A DNA stretch of 64,000 nt from Ampelomyces quisqualis (lineage: Eukaryota > Ascomycota > Dothideomycetes > Pleosporales > Phaeosphaeriaceae). The notes under the pieces were generated by a model. It was given only the letters and a program-made list of their open reading frames with translations, made no database searches and was not told the DNA's origin. This document shows, one piece after another, positions 10,000-22,400 of the stretch (position 1 is the stretch's first letter; each line of letters starts with the position of its first letter). The DNA lies in the NCBI GenBank assembly GCA_018398575.1, contig JAGTXZ010000020.1, positions 2,852,001-2,916,000 on the forward strand. Direction: 5' to 3'. The position numbers and the translations under genes are program-made.

Positions 10000-12900
10000 C
10001 TGCGTAACAACAGCGCTGCGTAGCTTACACAAATCCTAATTAACTGCAGTGCAGAACTTAGCACTATTAATAAGAGAGTTGCCTTACTTAAAGATCTTCC
10101 TTGTATTAATAGCGCTGCGCTACTAACTATCTACTTACTTAACTTAAGCACTATGCCTAGCTTCTACGCTTATTAAGGCTTATCTAATAATAAAGAATAA
10201 CTAGAGCGTAACTAAGTTCTTTACTACTATTCTATACAGAATTGCTAATGCAGCACAACCTATTATTTTAGGTCTACTAAGCTTAAAAGAAAGGCGCGTT
10301 GTTATTAACTGTAAGTTAAAGTAGTAGCGCTATAAGCTTAACACTAATATAATAAGAGTTAAAGATGTAAAAACCTTTACAGGATTCTTTTATAACAAGC
10401 TAAGCGTGTACGCAGTCTTAGTAAGTAGTCTATAATTCTCTTCTACTAAATACCTATTATAGCCTATTAAACTTAAGAATTTTAAAGATGTTGTAAATAG
10501 TAACGCTGCTAACGCGCTGCTGCAGCACTATAGAGGCAACTACGCTATTAAGTTAGAAAAAGAAACTACAGCTCTATATAGGCTGCTCTATAACCTCTTA
10601 CTAAAGGAGCTAAGCGTGCTGCGTGACTACTTAGTAATAGCGCAAAGCCTAGGCTAGATTTAAGAAAGTATAAGCTCTGCAAAAGCACCTATTCTATTTA
10701 TACTTAAAAAAGATAAAACGCTACGCCTTTACGTAGATTATTAAGGCCTTAATTAAGTTACTAAAAAGAACAGACTAGCTCTTCCCTTAATTAGAAAAAC
10801 TCTTAATTAGCTCTGTAGATTAGTAAAGTTTACTAAGCTTAATCTTAAGAACGCGTATTACTAGATTAGGATCTAGCAAGGTAATAAGTAGAAGACAGCG
10901 TTTTGCACGTAATATAGCTACTTTAAGTATATAGTTATGCCCTTTAGGCTAACTAACGCGCCTGCTACGTTCTAGAGGTATATTAATAGAGCCTTAGCCT
11001 TGTATTTAGATATCTTTTGCGTTATCTATCTTAACAATATTCTAATCTTTTCTTAAAAGAAGGAGGATTATTAGAAACAGGTAAGAAAAGTACTTGCTAA
11101 GCTAAGAGAATACAGTCTTTTTGTTAACTTAAAGAAGTGTACTTTTGCTACTAACTAAGTTAAGTTCCTAGGGTTTATTGTGCACTTTAACAGCGTTATA
11201 ATAGATCTAGAACAGGTTCGCGCAGTTATTAATTAGCTTACGCTAACGTCCTTTAAGAATGTTTAAGTCTTTCTAGGCTTTGCAAACTTCTATTAACACT
11301 TTATATAAGGTTTTTTTATTATTGTTAGCTTAATTACTAATCTCCTAAAAGGATTAGTTTAAGAGAAGAAGTCTAGTCCTTTTAACTAGCCTAACGCTAT
11401 AGAGAAAGTAAAGCGCTAGCTATGCAACAGGTTTATAACTATACCTGTCTTGCAGCACTATAATTATACACTCTTATCTAAGTTAGAAACTAATGCCTCT
11501 ATTTAGGGAGTAGCAGGCATCTTCTCCTAACTCTATGCAGATAGGAACTAGCACTCTGTAGCCTTCTAGTTAAGGAAGCTCTTGCCTGCAGAAAGGAACT
11601 ACTACACATACAACCTAGAGCTCCTTACTATTATTATAGCAGTGTAGCACTAGCGTTACTATGTTAAAAGGCTAGTAATTTAGTTAGAAATATAGATAGA
11701 CTATAACAACCTACGCAGCTTTATAGGCACGTTAACCCTATTTAAGAGACAAGCTAGCTAAGTAATAAAGCTAGCTGCTTACAACTTTAAGATTAAGCAT
11801 TAGTCTAAAAAGACAAATCCTGTAAACAGGCCTTTAAGGCAACCTGTAGACAACAGTAATACGCTAGATATTTAACTATTAGATATGTTGCTAGCACTGC
11901 AAAAGAAGTTACAGCTAGCAGAAACCTAAGCTAAGCTACTTAGTAAAGAGCTAGCGTTAGTAAGAAGCTAGATAACAGCTTAATAGTAAGCAGGCACTCT
12001 ATATTTTAGTAAAGATGTTTCTATAAGCCTAGCGCACAGCGTTAAAGCAACAGCTATAAGCTACAGCTCTAATTAGGAGATTCCTAAGAGTAGACTAGTA
12101 ATAGCCTAAAGGGTTACGCAGTTACAAGTAAGAGCTATAGCTTTAGAGAGGTTAGCTTATAAAGAACTTCTTAAGTTCTTTTTTAAAATCTGTGTATAAG
12201 TATAACAGAATAACCTAGAAGTAGTTGCAATACGCAAGGATGTTAAATCCCTAGCGTCTACCTGTTAAGGCGCTAGTAAACGCCTAAGGCACTAAAAGCT
12301 TAACGCTTTAGGCAGCCTTTAGTTTAAAGACTAACTATATGTTCTACTAGAGCTAGCTCTTAGAGCTAAGCTTCTTAAGCTATATTATAACAATCTACTT
12401 GCTAGCTATTTTAGGTAGGCTAAAACGCTTAAGCTTATAGCCTAATACTACTATTAGCCTAGGCTTAAGAAAGAGCTTAAGAAGTACATTAACTCTTACT
12501 TAGTGTGCTAAGGCATAAAGTTGCTTAAGCAGCGCCCTACTAGCGTGTTAAATACGCTTTCTTAACTTTAGAGACTATAGTAAAAAATTACAATAGATTT
12601 TGTTATAAGCCTACTACTAGCCAAGCGCTACAGTGTTGTATACAACGCAATACTTGTTATAGTTAACAGGTATATAAAAATAGCTAAGTATATTCTTACA
12701 CAAAAAATAGTTACTGCCTTATAATTAGCAGATCTATTTTTAGAACACGTTGTATAATTCTTTAGCTTACCTAAAGGTATTATATTAGATTAAGAGAGTG
12801 TCTTTACTTCTTAGTTCTAGGCAGACTTCTACTTTGTAGCAAAGGTAAAGCGCTAGCTTAGCACTACCTTCTATCTATAAACAGACAGCTAAACAAAGTG

Positions 12901-13720
12901 TTAAAATTAAACACTAGAGTAATACTTAAAGGCTTTTATAGGTAATTAACCTAATAATTAGGTACACTTTCTATTACTAGCAGAGTTTGTATATAACAAT
13001 ACTAGACAGGCTATATTAGGAGTATTTCTATTCTTTGCCTGCTATAAGTTCTACCTGCGCCTTAACTGCGAGCTAACAGCGCCTACTAAAGTTCTTAGTA
13101 TTAAAGAAAGGTTGCAGAAGCTTATGCAAACTTAGGACGCTTTAGCTAATTACTAGAACAAAAGTTTACAATACTAAGAACAATACTACAACAAGAAATA
13201 CAGGCCCTAAAGGTTTAAGCTAGAGAATAAGATCTTTTTATTAATAAAGTATCTACGCCTACGCAGCGCTAGCAAAAAGCTGTTGCTACGCTAGATAGGC
13301 CTCTTCTTAGTAAATAAGTAAATTAGCTTATAAGCTTTTAGAATCTTGCTCTTATTACACATAAAGGTCTACTCTGTATTCTATACGTCCTTGCTCTAGC
13401 TGTTTATATTAAAGAAGAGAGAAGAATTAATCTTACCTAGGCCTGTTAACTTAGACAATAGTAATAAGCTAGGGCAACACTACAAGGTTAAAGCTGTCCT
13501 AGTAAAGCAGCGCAACAAACGTTTAGTAAATTACCTAGTTAAATAGAAAGGCTAGCTACTAGAATATAATAAGTAAGTTAATTTAAAAAACATAAATAAA
13601 TTACTTATAGAGAAGTATAACTAGAGAAAAGATTAATTATTATTACAAATTAATATACAGAAAAAACAAAAGGAAAAACAAAGGAAAAAAAAAAAAAAAA
13701 AAAACTAGGCGCCTTAGTAG
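10000..13720 (+). pseudogene. Family C pol: RT, RNase H, integrase, chromodomain
   Basis: The RT box YLNNILIFS is at 11027-11053 (Asp to Asn by RIP), preceded by TNAPATFQ-like text. RNase H shows LETNASIQGVAGIFS near 11480. The integrase core shows TIDFV, ILDQESVFTS and a TDSQTKCQNQT block across 12590-12920. A chromodomain near 13525-13580 reads YLVK.KGWLLEYN. The run of A at about 13683-13704 continues this frame as a lysine-rich C-terminus, so it is not a poly(A) tail. It has many stops at Gln/Trp positions and is a dead copy. Confidence 0.85.
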
Positions 13721-13759
13721 CGCAACGCCAGCGCCTAAGCAGCGCAACTAGGCATAAAC

Positions 13760-14900
13760 GCTAGCTTACTTTAGGAAGTTCTTGTTATTTAGGTTTTTAA
13801 AGATAAAAAACTTGTTTCTACTACTTTTCTTATCCTCTCTCTTAACTTCTTTTACACCTTTCTACCTCTTTGCAGTAGCTTTACTTAGATTACCTACTAG
13901 CTTATAAGTTAACAGCGTAGTAGCAGCGCGTTAAAGGCGCTTTAGCTTACCCTTAGTAGTAGAGCGCTTAAAAAGAGGCTGCTTAGATAGCTAGGACTTA
14001 GCTAGGCGTTTTCTAGAAGCCTTAGCCTTAGCCTTAGCCTTAGCCTTGCCCTTAGCCTTACTCTTTCCTTTAGAGAGAGAGGGCGTAGAAGTAGGGCTCT
14101 AAGGAGGAGAGGTTTTATTCCTCTTTTCCTTTTGCTTCTTACGCCTTCTAAAATTAGAGCTCTAGTTACTAGTAGCGCTTTCTAAATTAAGGTTAAAATT
14201 AGACTGCGCGTTAGCCTTGCTAAGCAGTAGCAGATTAGCCTAGACAACGTTAGAATAACAGCGCAGCAACTGCAAGAAAAAAGAAAAATAACTTACCTAG
14301 GCCTATAAGAAATTAAGAATACTTTCTACTGTAGTAGAAAGGTAGTTAGTTACCTTAACCTGCAAGATTTAAATCTTATTACCCTTAGGCTAATAGCAAC
14401 TCCTAAACTTAACCTTCTTATAGAGAAAAAGCTTTACTAAAGTAGTCTACTAGCGCAACGCTGTCTCTTACGCGTTAACATCTAAGTCTGCTCTAGCCTT
14501 ATTAGTAGCAAAGCGCTACTGCTACTAGTATAAAGCATTCTAGCTCTTAACAAAACTTAGTAGCACTAGAGTGCAAGACTTCTTTTTATAGGCGCACCTA
14601 TTACACTGCAGGCTACTAAGAACGTAGTTACACGCTATACTATTAATCTTTAGACTTTTAGCATAATGCAGGTAAACTAACTTAGCTAGCTTAATATTAG
14701 AAACGCTACTGCAGCAGGCAACAGGCGTAGCTTAAACGCTAGGTTAGTAATATTGCAACGCTAGTGTTACACTACTTATAAAGATAGTAAAAGTAGCAGG
14801 CAGTATAGGCGTAGTACTTATAGTAATTATATAAAGGCAATAAGGTTGCAACAGCGTAAAGCTAAGAGATAGTGTAGTAGTAATAGTAATATAATTGTTA
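13760..14900 (-). pseudogene. Antisense accessory frame of family C, Lys/Ala repeat tail
   Basis: A long minus-strand frame downstream of pol, broken only by RIP-type stops. It contains the Cys motif CNRCAYKKKSC (14605-14573; C-x2-C-x6-C). A basic C-terminal part follows, with a KAKAKAKA run encoded by the (agcctt)n tract at 14017-14062 and then KSSRNKFFIF. Such a tail would suit a nuclear, nucleic-acid-binding protein (inference). The upstream part (14744-14926) is low-complexity Thr/Ser/Ile text. It has the same motif spacing and position as the antisense frames of families A and B. Confidence 0.5.
14017..14062. repeat. (agcctt)n microsatellite within the family C antisense frame
   Basis: Consecutive near-perfect hexamers agcctt/agcctt/agcctt, one changed to gccctt. 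In the minus-strand frame it encodes alternating Lys-Ala. It is not the fungal telomere repeat. Confidence 0.85.
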
Positions 14901-15377
14901 CTAAGAAAGTAGAAAGAATTAGGCACATAAAGTTCTGCTATAATTCTGCTATTACTATAGCTACTAGCTGCCTCTTAGATTTACTTAGAGTTTTAGCCTT
15001 AGCATAACAATAGCCTTTATAACAACAACGTTAAGCACGCACTAACAAGACCTAACGTTATATAAATTACTAGAATAGTAATTTTAAAGGAAAAGAAATA
15101 ATTGTAAAGATGCTATAGCGTAGAGCTGTTAGTTGCGCAGTAATGCGCTTGCGCTACAACAACGCTACCCTAGCGTTCTTACACGTAAGACGCGTATAGC
15201 TACTCTAGCGTCTTAATAGCGCTACGCTAGCGCAAACTTAGTATATTCTAGTTGTAAGAATATACGTCTAGTTATATCTATAAAAGAGCAGTTTTGCACT
15301 AAAGTAGCAGAACAGGAATTAACTTACTTCTACCTGTACTACTATTGTTATCTTGTAACTTTACTGCTATACAAACC

Positions 15378-15441
15378 TCTTATAAACTTAGAAGTAAGTA
15401 CACTAAAAGACAGAACATTAAAGAACCTATAGATTAGAAAC
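15378..15441 (+). repeat. Family B internal scrap, plus orientation
   Basis: Matches the gag region of the complete B copy around 36688-36751 (agtaagtacactaaaagaca and onwards). It ends exactly where an inverted B LTR starts, so a second B seems to have landed in the first. Confidence 0.7.
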
Positions 15442-15985
15442 TATAAGAGATAGACTCTAAGAGTAATTACTAGGAAATAAAGACGTAAATTTATATTCTA
15501 TTCTAATTACTACTTAAAAGGTTCTTATAGTTATAAGGTAGTCTAGTTTAGAAGATTTAGGTACTCTAGTCTAGAACTGTTTTTAGTGTTCTAGCCTAGA
15601 GGATTTTTAGCGTTCTAGTCTAGAACCTTTTTAGTGTTCTAGTTTAGTAAGCTAAGGTTTTTCTATAACTAAAGACTAACTAGGCAGCAGCCTATTATAT
15701 AATTTCTCTACTCTAGTGCTAGGCGCACTTAGACTTATATAACTACTAAAATAAAAATTACTCTACTTAGATTTATTATTCTATACTCTTACTTCTCTTT
15801 TTAGGTAGTACTATATACTATACTAGCCTTACCTTCTATATACTTACTTACACGTTACTTTTCTTATTAACCTATATATCTTCTACGCCTATGCTGCTAT
15901 TTATAAAGATACTAAGTCTACGTACTTTTAATAGCTCTTCTACTAAGTATTACGCTATTAACTTCTCTACTATAAGTGTTATATC
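15442..15985 (-). mobile_element. Family B 3' end in inverted orientation
   Basis: 15442-15699 is a full 258 bp B LTR in reverse complement. 15700-15985 continues as the reverse complement of about 39385-39670, the part of B just inside its 3' LTR. The match stops near 15985, where a different repeat begins, so this B copy is truncated. Confidence 0.8.
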
Positions 15986-17050
15986 TAACGTTAGGAAAAA
16001 TCAAGATTTATCTAGTTAGCCTAGTTACAGTAACCTGCAGCTACGTTAGGAAAATTTAAGATCAATCTAATTAGCCTGATTACTGCAACCTGCAGCAGCC
16101 TAACAGCAATACTGTCTACTAGACAATTTGCTAAAGTTGCTTTACTTACTTCTAGTTGCTAGCAACCTAACAGCAACCTAACAGCAACCTAACAGAGTTA
16201 CTAGATCTGACAGAGTTGCTAGTATTGCTAATGTTGCTAATTTTACTTACGTAACTGTATTACTGTATTTTCATAATTACGTAAGTAACCTAAAAATACA
16301 AAATATAGAGCAGAATTTCCTCTTTAAAATGCACTATTCAGAATTTTTCTCGCTGCTCTAGTTATTGAGATATAGCGCCTTAAAGTTATAATATTTAATT
16401 TTTTTAAAAAAAAAACTCTAAGTACGTTTAATACAATAGATCTAGGCGCCTGCTATATAATAATAAGTAATAGAAATGTTCTAAAGTAAAATTAGCTATT
16501 TAGTTACTATTTCTTAAAAAAATATAATATATTATCTAATTAAAGTGCTAGAGCTTTAGCAAAAACAAGCCTTAGCAAAGAACATTAAAATCTACAAACT
16601 TTACTGCCTTGCATCTTAACAACAAGAGCAGCTATAAGAAATCTGAAAAGTGCGTTTTAAAGAGAAAATCAAGCTCTATATTTGAGGTTTTTAGGATAAT
16701 AACGTTATAGCGCGGGTGGGGCAAGTAGAGCAAGTGGAGTAGGTAGAGCAGTTTAAGCGTTTCAGGCTAAATAAGCAGCTAGAACAAATAGGAGACTCTA
16801 GGGACAGTTAAGTACAGTTAAGAACTGTCTAGTTAACTATTCTAACAGTGTTGCAGATGTCGCCAACTCTAACAACGTTAAATTTTCCTAACGTGCCTAA
16901 CAGTAATACTATCTACTAGACAATTTGCTAAAGTTGCCTTACTTACTTCTAGTTGCTAGCAACCTAATAGCAACCTAACAGTAAGTTACCTATGTTACTT
17001 ATGTTACTAGTGTTGCTAGTATTGCTAGTGTTACTAGTATTACTAGATTT
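15986..17050. repeat. Foldback-like repeat with nested direct and inverted repeats
   Basis: Contents in order: a 53 bp tandem pair (about 15989-16042 and 16043-16096, both containing acgttaggaaaa and ending cctgcag); an 86 bp unit at 16098-16185 repeated directly at 16895-16980; three tandem cctaacagcaa units; a hairpin TTACTTACGTAA / TTACGTAAGTAA near 16249-16291; and a long imperfect inverted repeat, 16292-16365 against about 16624-16705. The outer words acgttaggaaaatttaa (16044) and its complement (about 16878-16894) frame it like terminal inverted repeats. The centre is less AT-rich than its surroundings. I see no coding capacity. Confidence 0.65.
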
Positions 17051-19122
17051 AATAGTTAAGGACTATTAAGTACTACAGCACTAGTAGAACTATATACTAT
17101 AGCTAGCTACTTATGTCTTTACACTCTTATAGCGTAAGCTAACTAAGCTAGTTCTTCTTGTCTAGTTATATAGGCTTTTTAATTAAATATAGCATAGTTA
17201 AATTACGCTCCTTTAAAAGAAGGCTAGCCTAGACGCAGCTACTAGGCTTAACGTTCTATAGAGCATATGTTAGTAGGTACACAACGCGCTCTATATATAG
17301 ACAGCTATAACTACTACTACTACTTATAGAGTAGTAACTATCTTGCTAGGTAGTTATATTATAATATTAGGATTATATACTATGTCTACTAGTGCTGTAC
17401 TATCTGCTATAGTAGTCTACACTATTACGTTATATTAAGGCTAACCTAATAGTATCTACGCGTTATACTAGTAAAAGTATATTAAGTTATTATAACATTT
17501 GCTACGCCTGCTATTTACAACTACTTAATAATACTCTATTTCTTCTTTATACTATTGCACTAACCTATTATACTTGTCTAGTTCTAGTTATTATTTCTCT
17601 TTAGTTAAGGTAATTACATTAAGTATGTTGCCTTTAATTGTAATATTATAAGCCTACGTTAAAATTTTTTCTATGCGTTTTTTACTATAATACTCTAGCT
17701 ACCTCTATAGCTCTTAAACTATAGCTATTTATCTACTTTATAAAGGTATTCTAGTGTAAGTTTATCTATATATCTATACTCTTCTAGTAAAATATCTTTT
17801 ACTTTACCTAATGCTTTACGCACACGTATATAGATAGTACTCTATACAAGTTATTATATATTATATTACGTTTAGACCTACTTATATTATTAGTATCTCT
17901 GTATAGAACTTTCTCTCTCTTTCTAACATTCTTCTCTTTATCCTTTTCTATTAAGTAGTTTGCCTTCTCCTTCTCTTTATTAATATAATTGTCTATAAGC
18001 GTTTTATAGTAATCTTACTCTTCTTCTAAACAGTTAGCTAGGATATTATCTAAGTTGTTGTTATAGCCTTATAGGTATTCTTTAGCACTAAAACGTTAGC
18101 TCTGTTATTCTTTTATTAGTTTGTATATATAGTAATATCTTGTTATATATTATTCTATATAAGAATCTATTAAATAACTTCTAAGTTCTTCTATTTTTTG
18201 CAAATAGTATTAAAGTAGTTTGCTTTCTATTAGCTAATGCTATATATAGAACTTGCAACATACTTTCTATAGTATATCTATAAAAGAGTATAGTTTTCCT
18301 AGTGCTATTATTATTAAATTCTCTTATTAAGTTAAATATAACTAAGCCTATTAGTACTACTATATTTGCACTTAGTTTATTAAACTTCTCTTAATTTCTA
18401 GTTATTGCAGCAATACTCTATTTCCTGTTATTATAGAATAACTATACTATTACTACTATAAGACTAGGGTTTAGAAATCTAGCAGATTTAGGCTATCTTT
18501 AGTTAGCTAGCATAGCTGTTTTAGAGGTGTACTTGCGTTCTTTACTAAGCTTCTATAGTAAAAGAATATGCGGCTAGCTCTTATGTACTATAAGAAGTTT
18601 AATTTTTTAGGTTAGTGTATATAGAAATTACAGAAGCTATAGACTTACTATATTTAAGAAATAAACGTAATAAACATTAGTTTCTTAATATTCTATAAAT
18701 ATTTCTACCTCTTTAAAATTTAGTATATATTTAGAAATCTATATATATAGATTTTATATAAAATCTATATATATATATAGTAGAAGGTATACTTAGACTA
18801 TACTTATATACTTCTAGTTACGCTAATAATCTGTTTACAAAGTATACTCTATATTAATTTTTAATTAATCGCGCTAAACTTATATAACCTAACCTTAATC
18901 TATAATTAATTACTTTAACCTTAACCTCTACCTTCTATTAGCTTAAAAAGTTAAGGTTAAGAGTTAGGTAGAGGTTAGGTCTTACGTAAAGGTACTCTAA
19001 CTCTATCTAACTTCTATCTATTTACTACTATAGCTACTACTAATAGTATAACTTACCTATAATAAAACATTATCTAAAGCTATAGGTAAAACGCTATACT
19101 TTGTAAATAATAGATAATATCT
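17051..19122. other. Unassigned RIP-type AT-rich stretch
   Basis: No intact frame. The minus strand around 18340-17870 shows charged, coiled-coil-like text (for example DNYINKEKEKANYLIEKDK) and a weak nucleotide-binding-like word, but I cannot assign a family. There is a near-perfect palindrome of AT-rich sequence around 18725-18780 (…tatagattttatataaaatctata…). An inverted repeat at about 18905-18985 is built on aaccttaacctctacc / ggtagaggtta. It ends at the TATCT duplication of element D. Confidence 0.4.
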
Positions 19123-19340
19123 TGTAGAAGCTAAGCGATACTATAGATTAAATTGTTGTAAGTAAAAAGAATTCTGTTACTTGTTCTATACTATATAAAG
19201 ATAGATTAGATTAAATACACTAAGCTAAGAAACAGCTTAATAAGTTAGTCTAGTCCTAAATAGATTCTATCTTATTAGTAACATGCTTAGTTATTACACG
19301 TAATAATTCTGTAATCTGCTAATTTACATACTCTGTTACA
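19123..19340 (-). repeat. Family D LTR (3' LTR of the minus-strand element)
   Basis: Plus-strand ends TGTAGAAGCTAAGC and CTCTGTTACA; on the minus strand it reads TG...CA. Matches 26447-26565 joined to 33683-33786. Flanked on the left by TATCT. Confidence 0.85.
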
Positions 19341-19499
19341 CACCCCCTAGATTAGGTAAACTTATTAGCTTGCCTAATCTATTTAGCAGAGCAGAAGTAG
19401 TAATTAAGGCAAACAGCAGTACTACTCTGTATTGCAGGCGCTGCGTTGCTTAATTTATCAGCTTAAACGTTAGTTATTAGCGCGTAAATTCCTAATTAT

Positions 19500-22400
19500 T
19501 TACTATATATATAACTAAATCTAATATTAGTGTTATCTGTCTTAAAATATAGCCTACATTATCACCTTAGGCCTTGTGTATAGGTTTTGTAAGCAGGCAG
19601 TCTATAGGATAGGTGTAAACAGACTATTAGTAAGAGTTTACTTGTTAGCTAAGCTTTAATTTAGAGCGTTTACTATTACCTAGCCTGTTAGCTAAGTAAG
19701 AGGCAGTCTATTTATGCGTGTTATTATAGAGTAAGATTACGCAACTAGGTAAGAGAGCAGTAAGTAAGCTTATTGCCTAGTAGTTGCGTTGCTTAGGTAT
19801 AAGAAGCCTACCTACTCCTATACTCTTATACTCTAGGGCATTAATTAACTTATTAATTAACTTATTAACTAGCTACCTATCTATTAATTCTCTTTATTAT
19901 CTACTTTATTAACTGCTTTATCTATCTACTCTATTATAGTAAGTTTTTTCTACTCTTAATCTAGTTTGTTGCTAACTCTAGTAGCCTTCTAAGAAGAATC
20001 TATCTGTTGTAATTAACAAGATAGCTTACGCGCGCGCCTATAAGAAGAACGCTACTGCTCCTACGCCTGCTAACAAAAGTAAGAACAACTAGGTACTAGT
20101 AAATCCTCTGCGCTAATTCTAGCGCAAGACTAAGTAACGCAATCCTACGCTTAAGAGCAGAGTAGTTTCTAGCAAAGAGACTGTTAAGGTTAAAAAGAGG
20201 AAGCTTTGCTCTAGTTTGTGCTTACGCTATACCTCTTAGTTTGCTAATAATTAAGGCAATAGCTACTACTATAGTAAAGCTAGATTAATAATAAGCAAGC
20301 GTTACACAGCTTACCTAAACTATTCTTGCGTTAAGGTGTAAGTTGTTCTAATTACTATTAGTAATATAATTGCTAATTTAAGTAGCCTAAGCAATCTACG
20401 TAAACAAACTATAAAGATTATTATTAGCGTGTTTAAGAGAACTATTGCAGTAAGTTTTAAAGCTTCTTTAATCTTAGAAATAGCTAACTTGTTTATAAGA
20501 GCTAGAGAAGGCTTGCGTGTAGCTTAACTAGCAGCTTAAGGCTGCAAAGGCCTTGCAGCAGGCTTAGAGCGCTCTAGCTCCTACTAGTTTTAGAGTAAGC
20601 TTAAGCTATATTAATCTAACTTTTAGCTTGCTAGGAAAAGAGCCTACGCGTTCTGCTTAAGGTTTTAGAGGATATAAGTAGCAGGGCTTTAGTAGAGCGT
20701 TAAGTAGCTTTATAGCTTAGAGTCTGTTTACGCTAGTCTACAACTAGCTGTTGTTTAGTTACTAGCGTTGCAGCTCTTTTCTACCTAACGCTCTGCTACT
20801 TAAGGAGCAGCTTTAGGCTGCTTAGACTCTAATACCTAAGCGTTAGAAGCTAGTGTAGGATTAGTTGTTGTCTCTATTACCTAAAGCTATAGGAACAGTT
20901 AGAGATTTGCTATCTCTAAGCTGTAGATTAAGGGCTTTAGGTCTCTTAATTGCTAAGCGTTATGCTTAGGCTTACAAGATAATTAATAAGGTCTTTAACT
21001 TTATAGAGGCAAGTTTCTAAATAGTTTTACTTGTAATTTAGCGTTAGTAGTCTTAGTTTTTGCGTGTTTACTCTGCTTAGATCCTATAGTAATCTTAAGC
21101 TTTAAGAGCAAGCAAATTAATTAGTAGATAGAAAAGTTAAATTAATCTTTATGTTTTCTAAATTATTGCTTTATAAGTAACTTGCTTATATCCTTAAGGT
21201 TAAGAAGCTGCTTAAACTTAAGAAATTGTTAATAGGTAAAGTTCTTAGTAAGACTATTAGCTGGCATTAATCCAAATTCCAAATAGAATACTTAGAATAA
21301 TCCTTTTGAGTGCTCTTGACTAAGCTACATGTTCTAAATGTTAATATGCCTAAGCTTAGTAGATATCTGCTTATTTTTCCCTATAACTAATTAGATAATT
21401 TGCTAATTATCACACTAAATATTCTAAAGATCTTCTAGATTAAGTGTAAGCTTCTTAAAGAACTAGTTAAGCGCTATAGATTCTTTTGCAGCGTATTCTA
21501 GAGCAAGCAGCTTAGCTTTAGTTATTAAGGTAGTAACTAATTCTTACCTTACAGCTTTCTAAAAGATTGCTTCTCTAAACAGAATAGCTATATAACTATG
21601 TAAGGAGCGCCTAGTTACTTTATTGTTAGTAAAGGAGGCGTTCTTACAAATAGTTAGTTCTAGACTATTAAAATTGCTATACTTAATCAAATCAAACCTT
21701 ATTTAATACAGGTATATAATTACTTGTTCTACAGCTTTAAGATGCTTGTCTAAAGGATTAGTTAAGAAATAGAAAAGCTTTAAGACTGCGTAGGCTATAT
21801 CCAGCCAGATTATAATTACAGTATAGAAGACTAATCTAACTCTTTCTTAATAGGCCTTAATTTCTTACTTACTAGCTTCTCTAGTGTTCTTGTAGAGCTC
21901 TTTAGATAGTAATAGTGTTAGAGGAAATAATCTATTGTGTAGTCTAAATTTCTTAGTAATCTTATTAATATAGGCGTTATAGATTAGAGTAATTAATTAG
22001 TCTAATCTGTTTCAGATAACTCTAATCTTAAGGAACTATTTAACTGGTCCTTAATCCTAGATTTTATATTTGCTAATAATCTTAGACTATAGAACCTTAG
22101 CTTTAAGCTTGTAATTCTTGTAGTAAATAAGCAGAATATTATTAACGTAGAAAAGAACAAAAATTATTTAGTCCTAAGTAAAGAAAAGGCAGGTTTCTTC
22201 TTTAGATGTAAGTAGTCCTATCTTGCGCAGTAATCTTAAGAATTTCTTATACTAAAGTAATAGAGATTCTCTAAGCCTGTAGAGCGCTTAGTTAAGCCTT
22301 ACACAAAGCCTAGCTTTCTTAAATCTGTCTAGTAGATTACAGATTACTAGATTATTAGCTGTAATTAAGGCGTTAAGGAACGCTCTAACTACGTTATATT

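Larger units (their letters stand above)
9100..15377 (+). mobile_element. Family C Ty3/gypsy chromovirus (5' truncated)
   Basis: A second chromovirus, unlike family A at sequence level. It shows gag with a zinc knuckle, pol with RT, RNase H, integrase and chromodomain, and then a long oppositely oriented frame. I found no 5' LTR: the sequence starts directly at the end of the A1 LTR. The right end is set where family B sequence resumes (about 15378). A 3' LTR could lie within 15050-15377 but I cannot prove one with a single copy. Confidence 0.75.

Noticed and set aside
13683..13704. Run of about 20 A, looking like a retroposon poly(A) tail
   Set aside because: It continues the family C pol frame as lysine codons after a Lys-rich stretch, and the element is an LTR chromovirus, not a LINE.
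14017..14062. (agcctt)n tract as a telomere relic
   Set aside because: The unit is CTAAGG/CCTTAG, not the fungal TTAGGG/CCCTAA, and it fits a Lys-Ala coding repeat.
16160..16200. Three tandem cctaacagcaa units as a CRISPR-like array
   Set aside because: No spacers, eukaryotic context, and part of a larger repeat.
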